Shown: positions 20,139 through 30,300 of the stretch, piece by piece
How the letters are laid out: every line of letters starts with the position of its first letter
How positions within the stretch are numbered: position 1 is the stretch's first letter
IMG/VR virus record: IMGVR_UViG_3300042520_003271
Span: 1 to 64,000 of that record
Origin: a virus
Reading direction: 5' to 3' (one strand)
DNA length: 64,000 nucleotides
Notes under the pieces: generated by a model
The model's input: only the letters and a program-made list of their open reading frames with translations
Told to the model about the DNA's origin: nothing
The model's database searches: none
Made by a program: the position numbers and the translations under genes

Positions 20139-21908
20139 TTATTTTATAAATATATATGCAGCATTTGCATCTATCGCTGAAGATATAGTGGTAGCACCGT
20201 CTGAAGACATACTAGTGGCATATCCAAATCTAATACCGCCAGCAATGTCTGATGGGCCAAACACCGCATCTTCATCATAAGCCAAACCATTTCTATTAAA
20301 AGCATATGTTCTACCTGTGCTCTGATTTACACCGTCAGCCCCGACTACACACTTTGTGCCATCATAGCTAATAGCTATGCTTTGCCCAAATCTATTGCCG
20401 ATATTTTGCACAGTTTCGTTAATTAATTGTAGTTGGACCCAGTTGGTACCGCTCTTGCCGTAAGCTATAATATAACCACCAACACCGCCAGCGGGATCAC
20501 ATACTAAACAGAAATTACCGTCTCCCGATATTTTTACATTGGTGCCAAATCTCGACTGAGCTGGGGCATTTGTAGGAAACAGAGTAAATTGTTTAACCCA
20601 AGCATTATTAACGTTGTTGTAGATATGCGCTTGGTTAGAAGACGGAGCGCCAATAGCAAGATATTTTCCATCTGCGCTAATGTCTAACGAATTGCCAAAC
20701 AGAGTGTTTTGGATATTTCCTTGCTGTAGAATTTTGGCGCTCTGGGACCAAGCATACGTCAACCGATTTAAAGAAAAAATATAAACTGACCCAGCATAAC
20801 CACTACCAATAGAACTTGGAGAACCGACAGCGATTATTGTGGCGTCTTCATTAATAGCGACTGAATTTCCATAAAGCTTTCCAGCTGCAGGATCTGAAAT
20901 GTCGATTTTGGTAAGAAGACTCCAAGCCATGGAGATTCTCTGATATATATAGCAGGTACCAGCTGATGCTCCGTCAGCGGTGTCCATGGGATCACCAATT
21001 ATCAATAAAGCCCCATCAGTAGACAATGCCAATGAATGACCGAAAGCCAAAGCACTCGGAGATGTCGGGATGATTATAGCTTGTCTCTCCCACAGACCGC
21101 TGCTGACCCTATACACGTAAACTTTTGACCCAACAGCATTAGAATAACTGCTACTAACGGCCACATATTCTCCATTGCCAGACATAGCCACAGCAGTACC
21201 ATATTTTATGTCATTTGCCTCAGTAAACTTAGCGACTTGGGTAATTGGCAAATTAGGATTATCGTACTTGATGCCTAGAGCTGTAGCATAAAAAGTTTCA
21301 CCACCGTCGGTAGTCAAAAAGAAATAAACATCTTCTCTTCCATCTGTGCTTAATTGCGGTGTAGTATTATTTTCCCAATGTATCGATGGCGGCCAAGCCA
21401 ATGTATACTTGGCAGGGTTTCTTACGATCATAGTGAAATATGATAATCTTCCATAATCTGGTTTATTTATGAATGTAACCGTATTAATGTTACTGTTTAA
21501 TGATATATAGTAATCTGGACCTTGTGTTAAGTCTAATGTTAATGTATTGCTAGATGTCGAGATGGAAGTAAGATAATCTAAAGTCGATCCAAATGTCTTG
21601 TTAGATAATATCTGCTTATCCTCAAGCGTTGCCACATAATTTTTGTCAAGTGATATAGTGCCAGTATTGGTTATAGTACCGCCTACAAGACCTATTCCTG
21701 CTGTGACTGAATAGACGCTACCAACACTTGACAAATTAGCATATAACAATTCAGACCATGCCGTCTGCCCATCGCCAAATTTTATCTTGTTAGTGTCGGT
21801 TTCAAACCCGACTTCGCCAGCAGCTAATATAACATTTGTAGATGTCCAAGCGCTTGATGTGGCTCTTCTGAATTGTACTCTAATTTTCAAATTATGGTCC
21901 TCCAGCAT
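20139..21908 (-). CDS. Fibre protein with anchor and FG-GAP/integrin-like repeats
   Basis: The 589-residue protein starts with the anchor (VQFRRATSSAWTSTN, AAGEVGFETD, IKFGDGQTAWSELLY), then fibre beta structure to ~210 (VTAGIGLVGGTITNTGTI, LSNKTFGS). Residues ~220-589 are FG-GAP-like repeats of the integrin-alpha/'VCBS-like' propeller type. Each has a FGxSxAxSxDG-like turn followed by AVGxPxxxxxGxxYVY, e.g. FGHSLALSTDGALLIIGDP and YGNSVAINEDATIIAVGSP. This is the complete version of the short FG-GAP stretch in the giant fibre. It is likely a receptor-binding propeller; the ligand is unknown. An earlier start would overlap the upstream gene only slightly (17 bases as annotated). Confidence 0.87.
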   Translation of the reverse strand: MLEDHNLKIRVQFRRATSSAWTSTNVILAAGEVGFETDTNKIKFGDGQTAWSELLYANLSSVGSVYSVTAGIGLVGGTITNTGTISLDKNYVATLEDKQILSNKTFGSTLDYLTSISTSSNTLTLDLTQGPDYYISLNSNINTVTFINKPDYGRLSYFTMIVRNPAKYTLAWPPSIHWENNTTPQLSTDGREDVYFFLTTDGGETFYATALGIKYDNPNLPITQVAKFTEANDIKYGTAVAMSGNGEYVAVSSSYSNAVGSKVYVYRVSSGLWERQAIIIPTSPSALAFGHSLALSTDGALLIIGDPMDTADGASAGTCYIYQRISMAWSLLTKIDISDPAAGKLYGNSVAINEDATIIAVGSPSSIGSGYAGSVYIFSLNRLTYAWSQSAKILQQGNIQNTLFGNSLDISADGKYLAIGAPSSNQAHIYNNVNNAWVKQFTLFPTNAPAQSRFGTNVKISGDGNFCLVCDPAGGVGGYIIAYGKSGTNWVQLQLINETVQNIGNRFGQSIAISYDGTKCVVGADGVNQSTGRTYAFNRNGLAYDEDAVFGPSDIAGGIRFGYATSMSSDGATTISSAIDANAAYIFIK

Positions 21909-22470
21909 CCAAGAATTCGGGGAAACCTTCGTAAATGCCGCTTAAATCGCCGTCTGACCCAAAGTCAGAAAGGGCCATGCCACCATCTATATTACGATCT
22001 ACACCCAAAGGGCTTGATGGTGTGCCGCTACCAAGCAAGGTATCATCATGGATTACATTAGTAATAAAAATATTAGCTAAATTGGTAGTTACGATTTTAC
22101 TGATTCTACCCTTGGAATCGACAGTGATAATCGGTATGCTGGCAGTAGACCCATATGTCCCAGATAAAACACCAGTGGTCTTAAGCGACAGATCGATCGT
22201 TCCGGCAGCAGTAACTGGTGCGCCAGCTACGTCAAGATCTGCAGACGTCACATTTATACTAGTTACTGTTCCGCTACCACCACCGCCTCCACCACCTCCA
22301 CTACCGGCAAAATAATCCAAAAAATTCCACGGTGTTACGCCATCGCCGATCTTCAGCCGTACGGTATCTAATTCATAGCCAAATTCGCCGCTCGCTAAAG
22401 TTGGATTTTTAACTGACCAATTAGCTGAGACGTCTCTTCTGACTTGTATAGTAGTAAAATAATTAGCCAT
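21892..22470 (-). CDS. Short fibre protein with anchor and Gly-rich hinge
   Basis: The 192-residue protein has the anchor (IQVRRDVSANWSVKNP, ASGEFGYELD, LKIGDGVTPWNFLDY), then a run of about ten glycines (SGGGGGGGGSG), then one fibre beta repeat (VTSINVTSADLDVAGAPVT, TGVLSGTYGS, PIITVDSKGRISKI) also seen in the 546-, 885- and 1662-residue proteins. It ends in an acidic segment with PEFLDAGGP. It joins an anchor of one type to a beta repeat otherwise found with the second anchor type, so it is a natural hybrid of the two fibre classes. Likely a small fibre or spacer subunit. Confidence 0.83.
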   Translation of the reverse strand: MANYFTTIQVRRDVSANWSVKNPTLASGEFGYELDTVRLKIGDGVTPWNFLDYFAGSGGGGGGGGSGTVTSINVTSADLDVAGAPVTAAGTIDLSLKTTGVLSGTYGSTASIPIITVDSKGRISKIVTTNLANIFITNVIHDDTLLGSGTPSSPLGVDRNIDGGMALSDFGSDGDLSGIYEGFPEFLDAGGP

Positions 22471-22479
22471 AATTGCCCT

Positions 22480-22938
22480 TTAAGCTGAGCCGCCATCCAA
22501 CAAACCTGGTGTGGTTGCTGATATGGTGATACTATTGCCAATGTTATCATAATTTATAATTATATTATTTCCAGCCTCAACGATGCCAGCCACAGAATTA
22601 GCTAAGCCGACCTGCGATAGAGCTAATGGCGACGAGGACAGACCATTTCCGACAAAATCATCGGTCGTATTAATAAATGATTTGAGCGGTGATAATATTG
22701 TACCGCTGCCAGTGATAGTATCAGAGACTGCGACTTCTGTGCCGCCGCCGGGGACAGATGTTACTTGTTTTAAATATGTAGACTTTCGATAACCATTATC
22801 ACCACCCGCATAATAAAGAGCACCCAAACCATCTGTTCCGATATTTTCTACATACAATAGGGAGCCAGACGGCAATTCACTGGGGTCTATACCTCCGGTG
22901 GGTACTTCTAATATTCGAATTATAGTGCTTATTTCCAT
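22480..22938 (-). CDS. Short fibre protein with second-type anchor
   Basis: The 152-residue protein starts with the second anchor class: MEISTIIRIL, PSGSLLYVEN, LYYAGGDNGYRKSTYLKQV. The same domain opens the 546- and 1662-residue proteins. The rest is fibre beta structure (ITGSGTILSPLKSF, GNGLSSSPLALS, NIIINYDNIG) and the protein ends TTPGLLDGGSA. AAGGATG precedes the ATG as a ribosome site. It has no distal binding module, so like the 211-residue gene it looks like an anchor-only subunit. Confidence 0.8.
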   Translation of the reverse strand: MEISTIIRILEVPTGGIDPSELPSGSLLYVENIGTDGLGALYYAGGDNGYRKSTYLKQVTSVPGGGTEVAVSDTITGSGTILSPLKSFINTTDDFVGNGLSSSPLALSQVGLANSVAGIVEAGNNIIINYDNIGNSITISATTPGLLDGGSA

Positions 22939-22990
22939 ATTTAGTCATCCTTAGTCTACTTTAATTTTTGCACCGATTTATATACCATTC

Positions 22991-24631
22991 TTATGCATTA
23001 TACAAAGGTAATTTGTAAACCGTACCGTTTACTCGTAGTCTAAAATATGCTGCTGGAGTAGCTGGAAGTGAAGAAGCACTACCAGAAGAGGCAGCGGATT
23101 CAACACCAGAGCCATTAGGATTTCCGATAGGATATGCTGCACTGCCTATAGAGAACTCATAGTCAGCACCAGATGTGGCATCTACTCCCATGACGAAAGC
23201 ATATTTATGGGTCGAGCTAGCGCCAGTCCCGATTACAGTCGAGTACAATCCGAATCTCGAGTCTGAATTCGCACCTATGGCAATACTGCTAGTGTTTGAT
23301 GTGGCCCCTGCACCTATGGCTATGCCGCCGTCGACAGCTGACGTTGGGTCATCGGCGACCGCCGCAGCATGTCCTATAGCTATGCTGTTGGTATTCGAAT
23401 AACTGCCGTAGCCTATGCTGGTGCATAATAGTGCGTTAGCTTTCGCGCCAGCACCTATAGCGATAGATTTCTCTCCGACTGTGCATGATGCACCAACGCC
23501 AACCCCGTCCGTGCTTAGATGGCTTATGCTCGAGGCGCTATCGCCTACGATTACATTACCACTGTTGCCAGCCTTGGCCTCGTTTCCTATGATAATATTA
23601 CGCACCGACACATTATAAGTATTATCGTTTTGTACATTAGTGCCAATCGCGACAGTATAAGTAATAGTATGGGCTGTATCCATCGCATTATAACCAACGA
23701 TCACATTATCATTAGGCTGAGAGACAAATTTTGCTGCATTTACACCAATAACAACATTTCTGAGTGTGTTAGCTGTACTTGAATATAGTGAATAATTCCC
23801 GATCGATACATTGTCAAAGGCCGTTACTGAGGTTTTAAGACTGGTTAAGGCATTAGTACCGATACTTATGTTCCGTTGGTTCGCCGAACCAGTATAGGCG
23901 GTGGTAGGGCCAATGACGATATTTCCATTCTCCAATAACTTCGAACTACTATCTAAAACCATCTGAGATTTAAGACTTGTTCCAAGAGGATCAGTGCTAG
24001 ATCCAGACCCAACCAAGGTGAAGTCGTGACTTATGTCTCCTGCCGCGCCAGTAACTGGCACATTTATAGCGCTAGTTATGCGTCCGTAACTATCGACAGA
24101 TATAACAGGTATTTTAGATCCAGATCCGTAAGACCCAGCCAAAACGCCAGTTGCTGGTAAATTAATCTTTATTGTGCCGTCTGTTGTAACTGGCGACCCA
24201 ACTATTTCAAGGGTCGTGGACTCTACAGTGATCGATTTTACAGTACCGCCGATATTAATCGGGACTAATTGTACATTTGTTAGTCGGCCATATTTATCAA
24301 CGCTTACGACAGGGACTTGCCCGCCAGATCCATATGTTCCTGGCGCTACACCAGTATTCTGTAAATCGATAGTAACTGTGCCTGATTTAGTAACTGGTGC
24401 TCCAGACACTGCCAAAGATACAGACTTTACGTCTATTGATGTAACTGTGCCGCCAAACGAAGAATTATTGACCAGTTGGATATAAGTCGCTCTTGAATCG
24501 CCATTATCACCGCCGGCATAATATAAGGAATTATCGGGCTCAGAATAAACTAATGCGCCAGATGGGAATAAATTTGGTCTTAGACCTACTGGCGGTACCA
24601 CTTTTAATCTGATAATTGTGCTTAATTCCAT
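22991..24631 (-). CDS. Fibre protein with YadA-like beta-roll repeats
   Basis: This 546-residue protein has the second anchor class (~1-55: MELSTIIRLK, PSGALVYSEP, LYYAGGDNGDSRATYIQLV), two fibre beta repeats (~58-215; VKSVSLAVSGAPVTKSGTV and VESTTLEIVGSPVTTDGTI), and a YadA-like left-handed beta-roll (~240-490) made of ~14-residue repeats such as NVSIGNYSL, SIAIGAGAT and SIAIGANS. These are typical of trimeric autotransporter heads and of fibre shafts. The C-terminus (GSASSLPATPAAY, then NGTVYKLPLYNA) is shared with the 885-residue protein. It probably forms a trimeric fibre. Function in host binding is inferred from fold and context. Confidence 0.87.
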   Translation of the reverse strand: MELSTIIRLKVVPPVGLRPNLFPSGALVYSEPDNSLYYAGGDNGDSRATYIQLVNNSSFGGTVTSIDVKSVSLAVSGAPVTKSGTVTIDLQNTGVAPGTYGSGGQVPVVSVDKYGRLTNVQLVPINIGGTVKSITVESTTLEIVGSPVTTDGTIKINLPATGVLAGSYGSGSKIPVISVDSYGRITSAINVPVTGAAGDISHDFTLVGSGSSTDPLGTSLKSQMVLDSSSKLLENGNIVIGPTTAYTGSANQRNISIGTNALTSLKTSVTAFDNVSIGNYSLYSSTANTLRNVVIGVNAAKFVSQPNDNVIVGYNAMDTAHTITYTVAIGTNVQNDNTYNVSVRNIIIGNEAKAGNSGNVIVGDSASSISHLSTDGVGVGASCTVGEKSIAIGAGAKANALLCTSIGYGSYSNTNSIAIGHAAAVADDPTSAVDGGIAIGAGATSNTSSIAIGANSDSRFGLYSTVIGTGASSTHKYAFVMGVDATSGADYEFSIGSAAYPIGNPNGSGVESAASSGSASSLPATPAAYFRLRVNGTVYKLPLYNA

Positions 24632-24638
24632 ATTTCAC

Positions 24639-27296
24639 CTAAATGTTGTAAAGTGGCAATTTATATTTTGTCCCGTTTATAGCAGTAGAAAGGTAAGCTG
24701 CAGGAGTACTGGGCAAACTCGATGCAGAGCCTGAATTAGCAAAATTTTCAGTACCTGTTCCGTCAGAATTCCCGAGAAGCTTACCGCCAGCGCCGCCAAT
24801 AGAGAATAAGTTAGGGATCACTAAACCATCGGCTGCTAAGCATATTCTGTTAAACATTGCGCCAGCGCCAGCTAAAGTAGGCATGATCACAAGTGCGCCT
24901 GGTGTGAATCCGGTGCAAAGCGTGTTTGAACTTCCGAGTACGGTTAATGATGTGAATCGTGCTGGCTCCAAAGCCTGCGCCTTTCCTGTAAAGGTATTTG
25001 TGGGGCTTGTGCCTGCAAAGAAAGCACCGTCATCGCCTCTTCCTATAGCGTAGACTGTGCCGTTATTCATTTTAAAATAAACATCGTATTCATTTATGAC
25101 TAAGCATTGGGTCGGTAATACAAAGTAAGGTGGTGTTGCTGTCGGCGTGATGATATCTAGTTTTGTATAAGATAATGAATTAAAGTATGGAAATATCTTG
25201 CCAGTCATAAAAGCATTTCCGACGGCTGTAACCACCACTGCACATTCATAGCCACAGGATATCGACACTATGCTAGATGTATCATATTCTGGAGTGCCTC
25301 CAAGGATCACTTTAATAAATAGAGGTACTATCTGTGGGGTGTTGTAATTTGTAGTATTCCCCAAGCCGAGCTGCCCGACATCATTTTTTCCAAATGCTAT
25401 TAAACGATTATCGCTTCTAACAGCCATTATAAAGGACTTTCCGCATTTGACCTTTGTATAAGTAGACGATCCGACAAGGGCGAAAGTGTTAGTAGAGCCA
25501 CCTGTTGTGCCATTACCTAATTGACCAAATGTATTATCGCCCATCGTGTAAAGACTATTGCCTTTGATTCCAGCCCAAGTCGTCTTCCCAGTAGCGTAAT
25601 CGCGCGCCGCTGAGATTGCTGTCCAAGCCCCAGTAGCGTTGGAGTCTATTAGAACTAAAGTATTACTTTTTGTCGCTGGATTAATCTGTCCACAACCATA
25701 CAATGACCCGTCTGTTAGAATTACATAAGTTCCATTGGCATATGCACACACCTCTCTTATTCTTACACCTAAATCCCAGCCAGGATAAGTCCATGGTATA
25801 AGCGTATATGTATACCTTGGTGTAGTATCGCCAAGCCCCAATTGACCAGCCTCATTATCACCGCAAACATATATCCTGTCTAATTCGACAGGGCTAGCAT
25901 TGCTAGCTGGCTTTACCAATGCTACATTATGAGTCTGGCCGCCAGCCAACATGGAAACGTTATCTCCCACACTATAATCAGCGACAGGAATTATCGAAGC
26001 AGATACACCAAACGGATAGACTTTAAGCGGTGATTCTGGTGGTCCGACGCCGAACTTACCGCTACCATATCCACCAGAAAAGGCAGCTCCCAGCGACCCA
26101 ACGCCAGGCAAATTATTATTGTTAGGTGTCAAAAAAGAACCAGATTTATATCCTATCGAAACGCCATTAGATGAGCCTGTAGAATAAACGCCTATAGCTA
26201 TGCATCCGGCCGGTTTGCCTGTGGTGACTATGAAAGGTTTAATTATCCCAGCGCCACTTCCTAATATAACATGGTTAGTTCCATCTACTCGGTCTCTATA
26301 GAAGCTAGTAGGTGTAGCATCATTGCCAATATAAACAGACGATTCAAGTCCGTTCATTTGTAGTGAGCTATATGGCATAGTGTTAGACTGAAGGATAACT
26401 GTAGATGTTTTAAATATAAAATTAACAGGATAAGTGATTAAGGTAGTTATCGGATTTCCGATTAGTATTGATTGCACCATTCTTATGCTAATGTTTGATA
26501 TCTTATTCCTAGGATGACCGCTCCATGTCTGGCCGATTATAATACCAGAGTAATCTGGTGTACCACCAAGGTTCGGATATCCTCCGATGCAAATTGAGTC
26601 ACTTTGTGCGCTACCGCCTGGTGTGTTTAGATCTTGAATATTACTTATAACGATCGATTTGGTGCCTGAATTGTTATAGATGCCGCTACCGAGCATAATA
26701 TTATTAGAATTACTTGGAAGATTATTCCCACCAACCGGAACGCTATAGCCAATGCTTATCGAATTATCATTTATAGATTTAGATACTGCATAACTACCTA
26801 AAGCGACACACTGCCTAGAATAAGCATCTTCCATCGCTCTTTGACCGACAGCGACATTGTTTTCGTTTATAGCATTGTTACTATTGCTCTTAACGCCGAT
26901 GCTCATCGACCCAGATGCTTTGTCGTACATCCAACTGCTGGATGAATATAATGATTTTCCGTAGTTTCCGATAAAACCAGAAATATTTTCTTCTTCGTCT
27001 TGATCAGGATTATAATTTTCAAGACTTGTGTATAAAGGGCTCGATAGATTATTCTGACCTTTTATGGTAAAGTCTGTTATGACTGGAGGTATTACAATTC
27101 CTGTCGTAGCTCCAGCAAAAGTCACAAAGCCCTTGGTATTTATTCTTAAAGTCGGCACTGTGCCGATCGATCCAAAGGTGCCAGAATTAACACCAGAGCA
27201 TTTGAGGTCGAGTTGGTAATATGGATTGTCAGGGTCCTTTTGCGGTGGCGACACAAAGTTGATAGTTTTTAGATTGTATACAATATTATTGTTCAT
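24639..27296 (-). CDS. Fibre protein: beta-roll plus RCC1 propeller, anchor missing
   Basis: The 885-residue protein begins with about 18 unmatched residues and then the end of a fibre beta repeat (SGVNSGTFGSIGTVPTLRIN), so the second-type anchor expected before it is absent. YadA-like repeats fill ~110-440 (NVAVGQRAM, CVALGSYAV, SISIGYSV, CIAIGVYS). An RCC1 propeller follows at ~445-830 (GDNEAGQLGLGD, GDNTFGQLGNGT, GKNDVGQLGLGN). The C-terminus (GSASSLPSTPAAY, NGTKYKLPLYNI) matches the 546-residue protein. It starts 7 bases after that upstream fibre cluster boundary in a run of co-directional fibre genes. It may co-assemble with anchor-bearing neighbours through the conserved C-terminus. Confidence 0.87.
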   Translation of the reverse strand: MNNNIVYNLKTINFVSPPQKDPDNPYYQLDLKCSGVNSGTFGSIGTVPTLRINTKGFVTFAGATTGIVIPPVITDFTIKGQNNLSSPLYTSLENYNPDQDEEENISGFIGNYGKSLYSSSSWMYDKASGSMSIGVKSNSNNAINENNVAVGQRAMEDAYSRQCVALGSYAVSKSINDNSISIGYSVPVGGNNLPSNSNNIMLGSGIYNNSGTKSIVISNIQDLNTPGGSAQSDSICIGGYPNLGGTPDYSGIIIGQTWSGHPRNKISNISIRMVQSILIGNPITTLITYPVNFIFKTSTVILQSNTMPYSSLQMNGLESSVYIGNDATPTSFYRDRVDGTNHVILGSGAGIIKPFIVTTGKPAGCIAIGVYSTGSSNGVSIGYKSGSFLTPNNNNLPGVGSLGAAFSGGYGSGKFGVGPPESPLKVYPFGVSASIIPVADYSVGDNVSMLAGGQTHNVALVKPASNASPVELDRIYVCGDNEAGQLGLGDTTPRYTYTLIPWTYPGWDLGVRIREVCAYANGTYVILTDGSLYGCGQINPATKSNTLVLIDSNATGAWTAISAARDYATGKTTWAGIKGNSLYTMGDNTFGQLGNGTTGGSTNTFALVGSSTYTKVKCGKSFIMAVRSDNRLIAFGKNDVGQLGLGNTTNYNTPQIVPLFIKVILGGTPEYDTSSIVSISCGYECAVVVTAVGNAFMTGKIFPYFNSLSYTKLDIITPTATPPYFVLPTQCLVINEYDVYFKMNNGTVYAIGRGDDGAFFAGTSPTNTFTGKAQALEPARFTSLTVLGSSNTLCTGFTPGALVIMPTLAGAGAMFNRICLAADGLVIPNLFSIGGAGGKLLGNSDGTGTENFANSGSASSLPSTPAAYLSTAINGTKYKLPLYNI

Positions 27297-27304
27297 TTTT
27301 TGCT

Positions 27305-30300
27305 CTATAAGACCGTTATACCTGTAGCATCTGTAGCCTGTGTGTCAAGTGCTATTTTTCCTATCACGTATCTCGTCATACCATTGGGCGTACCATTATT
27401 ATCTCTTAGTATCTCGATGTAACTTAGTTCGAACGCGCTGACTGTTTGCGTTGCAGTAGTATAGGTGATTGGCCCCATGATAGTATAAATCGCATCATTA
27501 TTTCTGCCATTGAATGCTAAGCTACTACCGGCCCAACACATCCTTATCGTGCTTATACCTTGGCGCCCGACACCAGGGTCAGGTAATGGTATTACCCCTA
27601 ACGAAATCGGTATAATGTCTGCAAAAGGCCCAGCTGAATTATCGGTCTTAATATAATAAACGTACAATATGTTGCTAGGTAGCGGAGGGTAGCCAACCCA
27701 AGCACCACCGATGGCAAACATTTGGCCGCTCGGACTAACTGTAATGTTATCGAAAGGCAAGTTAGCAAAATCAGCACCAATTTTTGTGATGCCGCCGCCA
27801 GCTGGTTTGGTCATAAAATAAAAAGGAAGCGTTCTTATCGTAGGATAATCAACAACGGCTCTATATGAATTCTGGCCGACCATGCAATAGGGGCCAACCA
27901 TATTATAATCGCTTGACGTATCGCCTAGCGATGTCCATGCGCCCGTTGTCGTATTAATAGTACCTACTTGTCGCTTAATATTATTAATGTCTGGGAATGA
28001 AATAGCATACAGAGTACCATTATAAGCTGATATCTGTCCGAATCTATTATAAGGCAGATTAACGTTAGATATGCTTAAAGTGGCTGCCGTTTGTTCATTT
28101 ATTCTTCTCAATTGTGATTGACCTGACACAAAAGTAGTGCCGATCACTAAATTCGTTCCAACTGGTAATCTTGGATATACTAATGGTGTAGGTGTTACTG
28201 GTGTTGGCGTTGGTGGGCAATATATTCTATCATATACTAAAATATCGCCTGTTGCTCCGGCGCCGCTGAGCACATAGAGCGTTGTATTAGCAGAGTTAAT
28301 ACTGATCTCATTTCCGTATACCACACTTAATAGTGTTTGCCCAGTCCAAGCAATGTTACCAGTAGATGGATATATGATGTATTCATAGAGCCTATTAAAT
28401 TGAAAATCAGCAATATACAAAGAATTATCGACTGTTGCGAGTATACCATTGGTGCGCGTCCCAGCAAGCCCGACGGACGTGCTTGGTGTCGACGCATAAT
28501 TAATATCACCGCTAGAGGTATCTCTTGTAAAGGCCGATATTAAGCTATTACCTATGCCAGAAACGAAGATATATTTTTCAGAACAGGCAAATGTAGCTTG
28601 GCGAGGGTTTAAACTTGCAACATTTAACTCTCGAATTAAAGTCAGAGCTCCATTGCTAGCAGTCCTGCTGAATGCTTTAATCTTAGCAGCGGTAGCTGAT
28701 ACATGATATAAAAATTTTCCATCGCTAGAACCGAGCATGTAACAGACTTCTCCGACAATAGGAGTCGATAAAATAACGCTTGTCTTATCTGGTATACCGG
28801 TGCTTCCTGAAATCTTCACAATCCTTATAGCATTAGCCATAGATACGTAAAGATATGCATCGTCTGGTGAAACGTATATTCTCGCACCATTAAAAGCGTT
28901 GTTAAATCTAGTGTCTGTATCAAGCAATAATAGTAAAGCTGTACTGCCAGAATCTCTTTTGAATGTGATTAAACCGCTCTGTGTTATTATATAAATGAAG
29001 TTTTGAGAAGAAGTCATTGCTATATCATGAGGGTTTAAGGCAGCTAGGTATGAAGCATCGAAGCTTAATGAACCATCTGAATTTATAACAAACACAGATA
29101 TAGAGTTAGATCCAATGTCAGCTGTGCACAGGATCTTGGTACCATATTTTTCTGATATAATCATAGCTATATGGCTACCGCCAGCAGAAGCTGTTTGTCT
29201 TAGCGTTAATTTACCACATTGGACGATAGGTGTCGGCGTTGGCGTTGGCGTTGGCGTTGGCGTTGGCGTCGGTGTTGGAACTGGCACGCAGGTAATTTTG
29301 GCATACCTTATATCGCTTGTATCAGTAATAAGGTAATTGCCGTTGACATTATCCCAGCTGGCCGGATCACCTTTAAATGACGGTATATTAATTGTGATGG
29401 TGTCACCGGCTGTAAACTTTTTCAAGCTTACGACAGGGAGGTTACTGTCTAACGTTGGCTGGCCGTTATTTAAAAAAGCGATGGAAAAAACACCAGAGCC
29501 AAGGTTATTTAAAGTTATCGAATATAGCGTTGTGCCGCTTGCAGCATAGCCATTGAATCCAGCACCATTGCTTGAAAGAATAGTATCACCAGTATATAGC
29601 GGAATTGTTATTTTTCCGATCGTAGAACTCCAACCAGAAAAGCAATCTGATCTGCGTGACGCTACGCTACAAAATATGTAAGGGTCATTGAACCCAAATG
29701 CCTCGACCGCCCCCGCGATATTTGGTATTTTAGTAAAATTATAAACGCTTTTATTCATATAATCAGCTAGGCCAGGAGGAAGAAACCCAGAAGCATATGC
29801 TGTCCCATCATTTTTTATAACTATGCTAAAGTCATCGCCAGCATGGACGGTTTTCCAATCTCTGTCAGTGCTTAATTGTATAAATTTATTAGAATCTAAC
29901 CTTGAGTTGTTTCCGAGCTGGCCACTATTATTTCGGCCAGTACCGACCAAAAGACCGCCAGGAAGGATAGCTAAGGTATGGTTTCTGCCAGCTGATACTA
30001 CTAAAGAATTATCAAGAGCCTTTATATAAAAATTACTTACTGGTGTAATAGTGTTGCCTGTACCGCACTGACCGGAACTGTTGTCGCCGTATGCCGTCCA
30101 AGTCGTACCCCCAGCAATTGGATCCTTAGTCACTTTGAAGTAAGAGTCGTAGCCACTATATGCATATTTTGGGATCTCATCGATCGTATAAAGCGTTGAA
30201 GCCTCTTCCTCCATGGTCATACTAGTCGGCGCGGTTCCTGGTCTGACGTCGATATTATAAATCGCTTGATAAACCGCACGATCAGAAGTGAAAGCCCTGA

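Noticed and set aside
23872-23900. Hairpin around GGTTCGCCGAACC as a terminator
   Set aside because: It lies within the coding region of the 546-residue fibre, and has no T-run.
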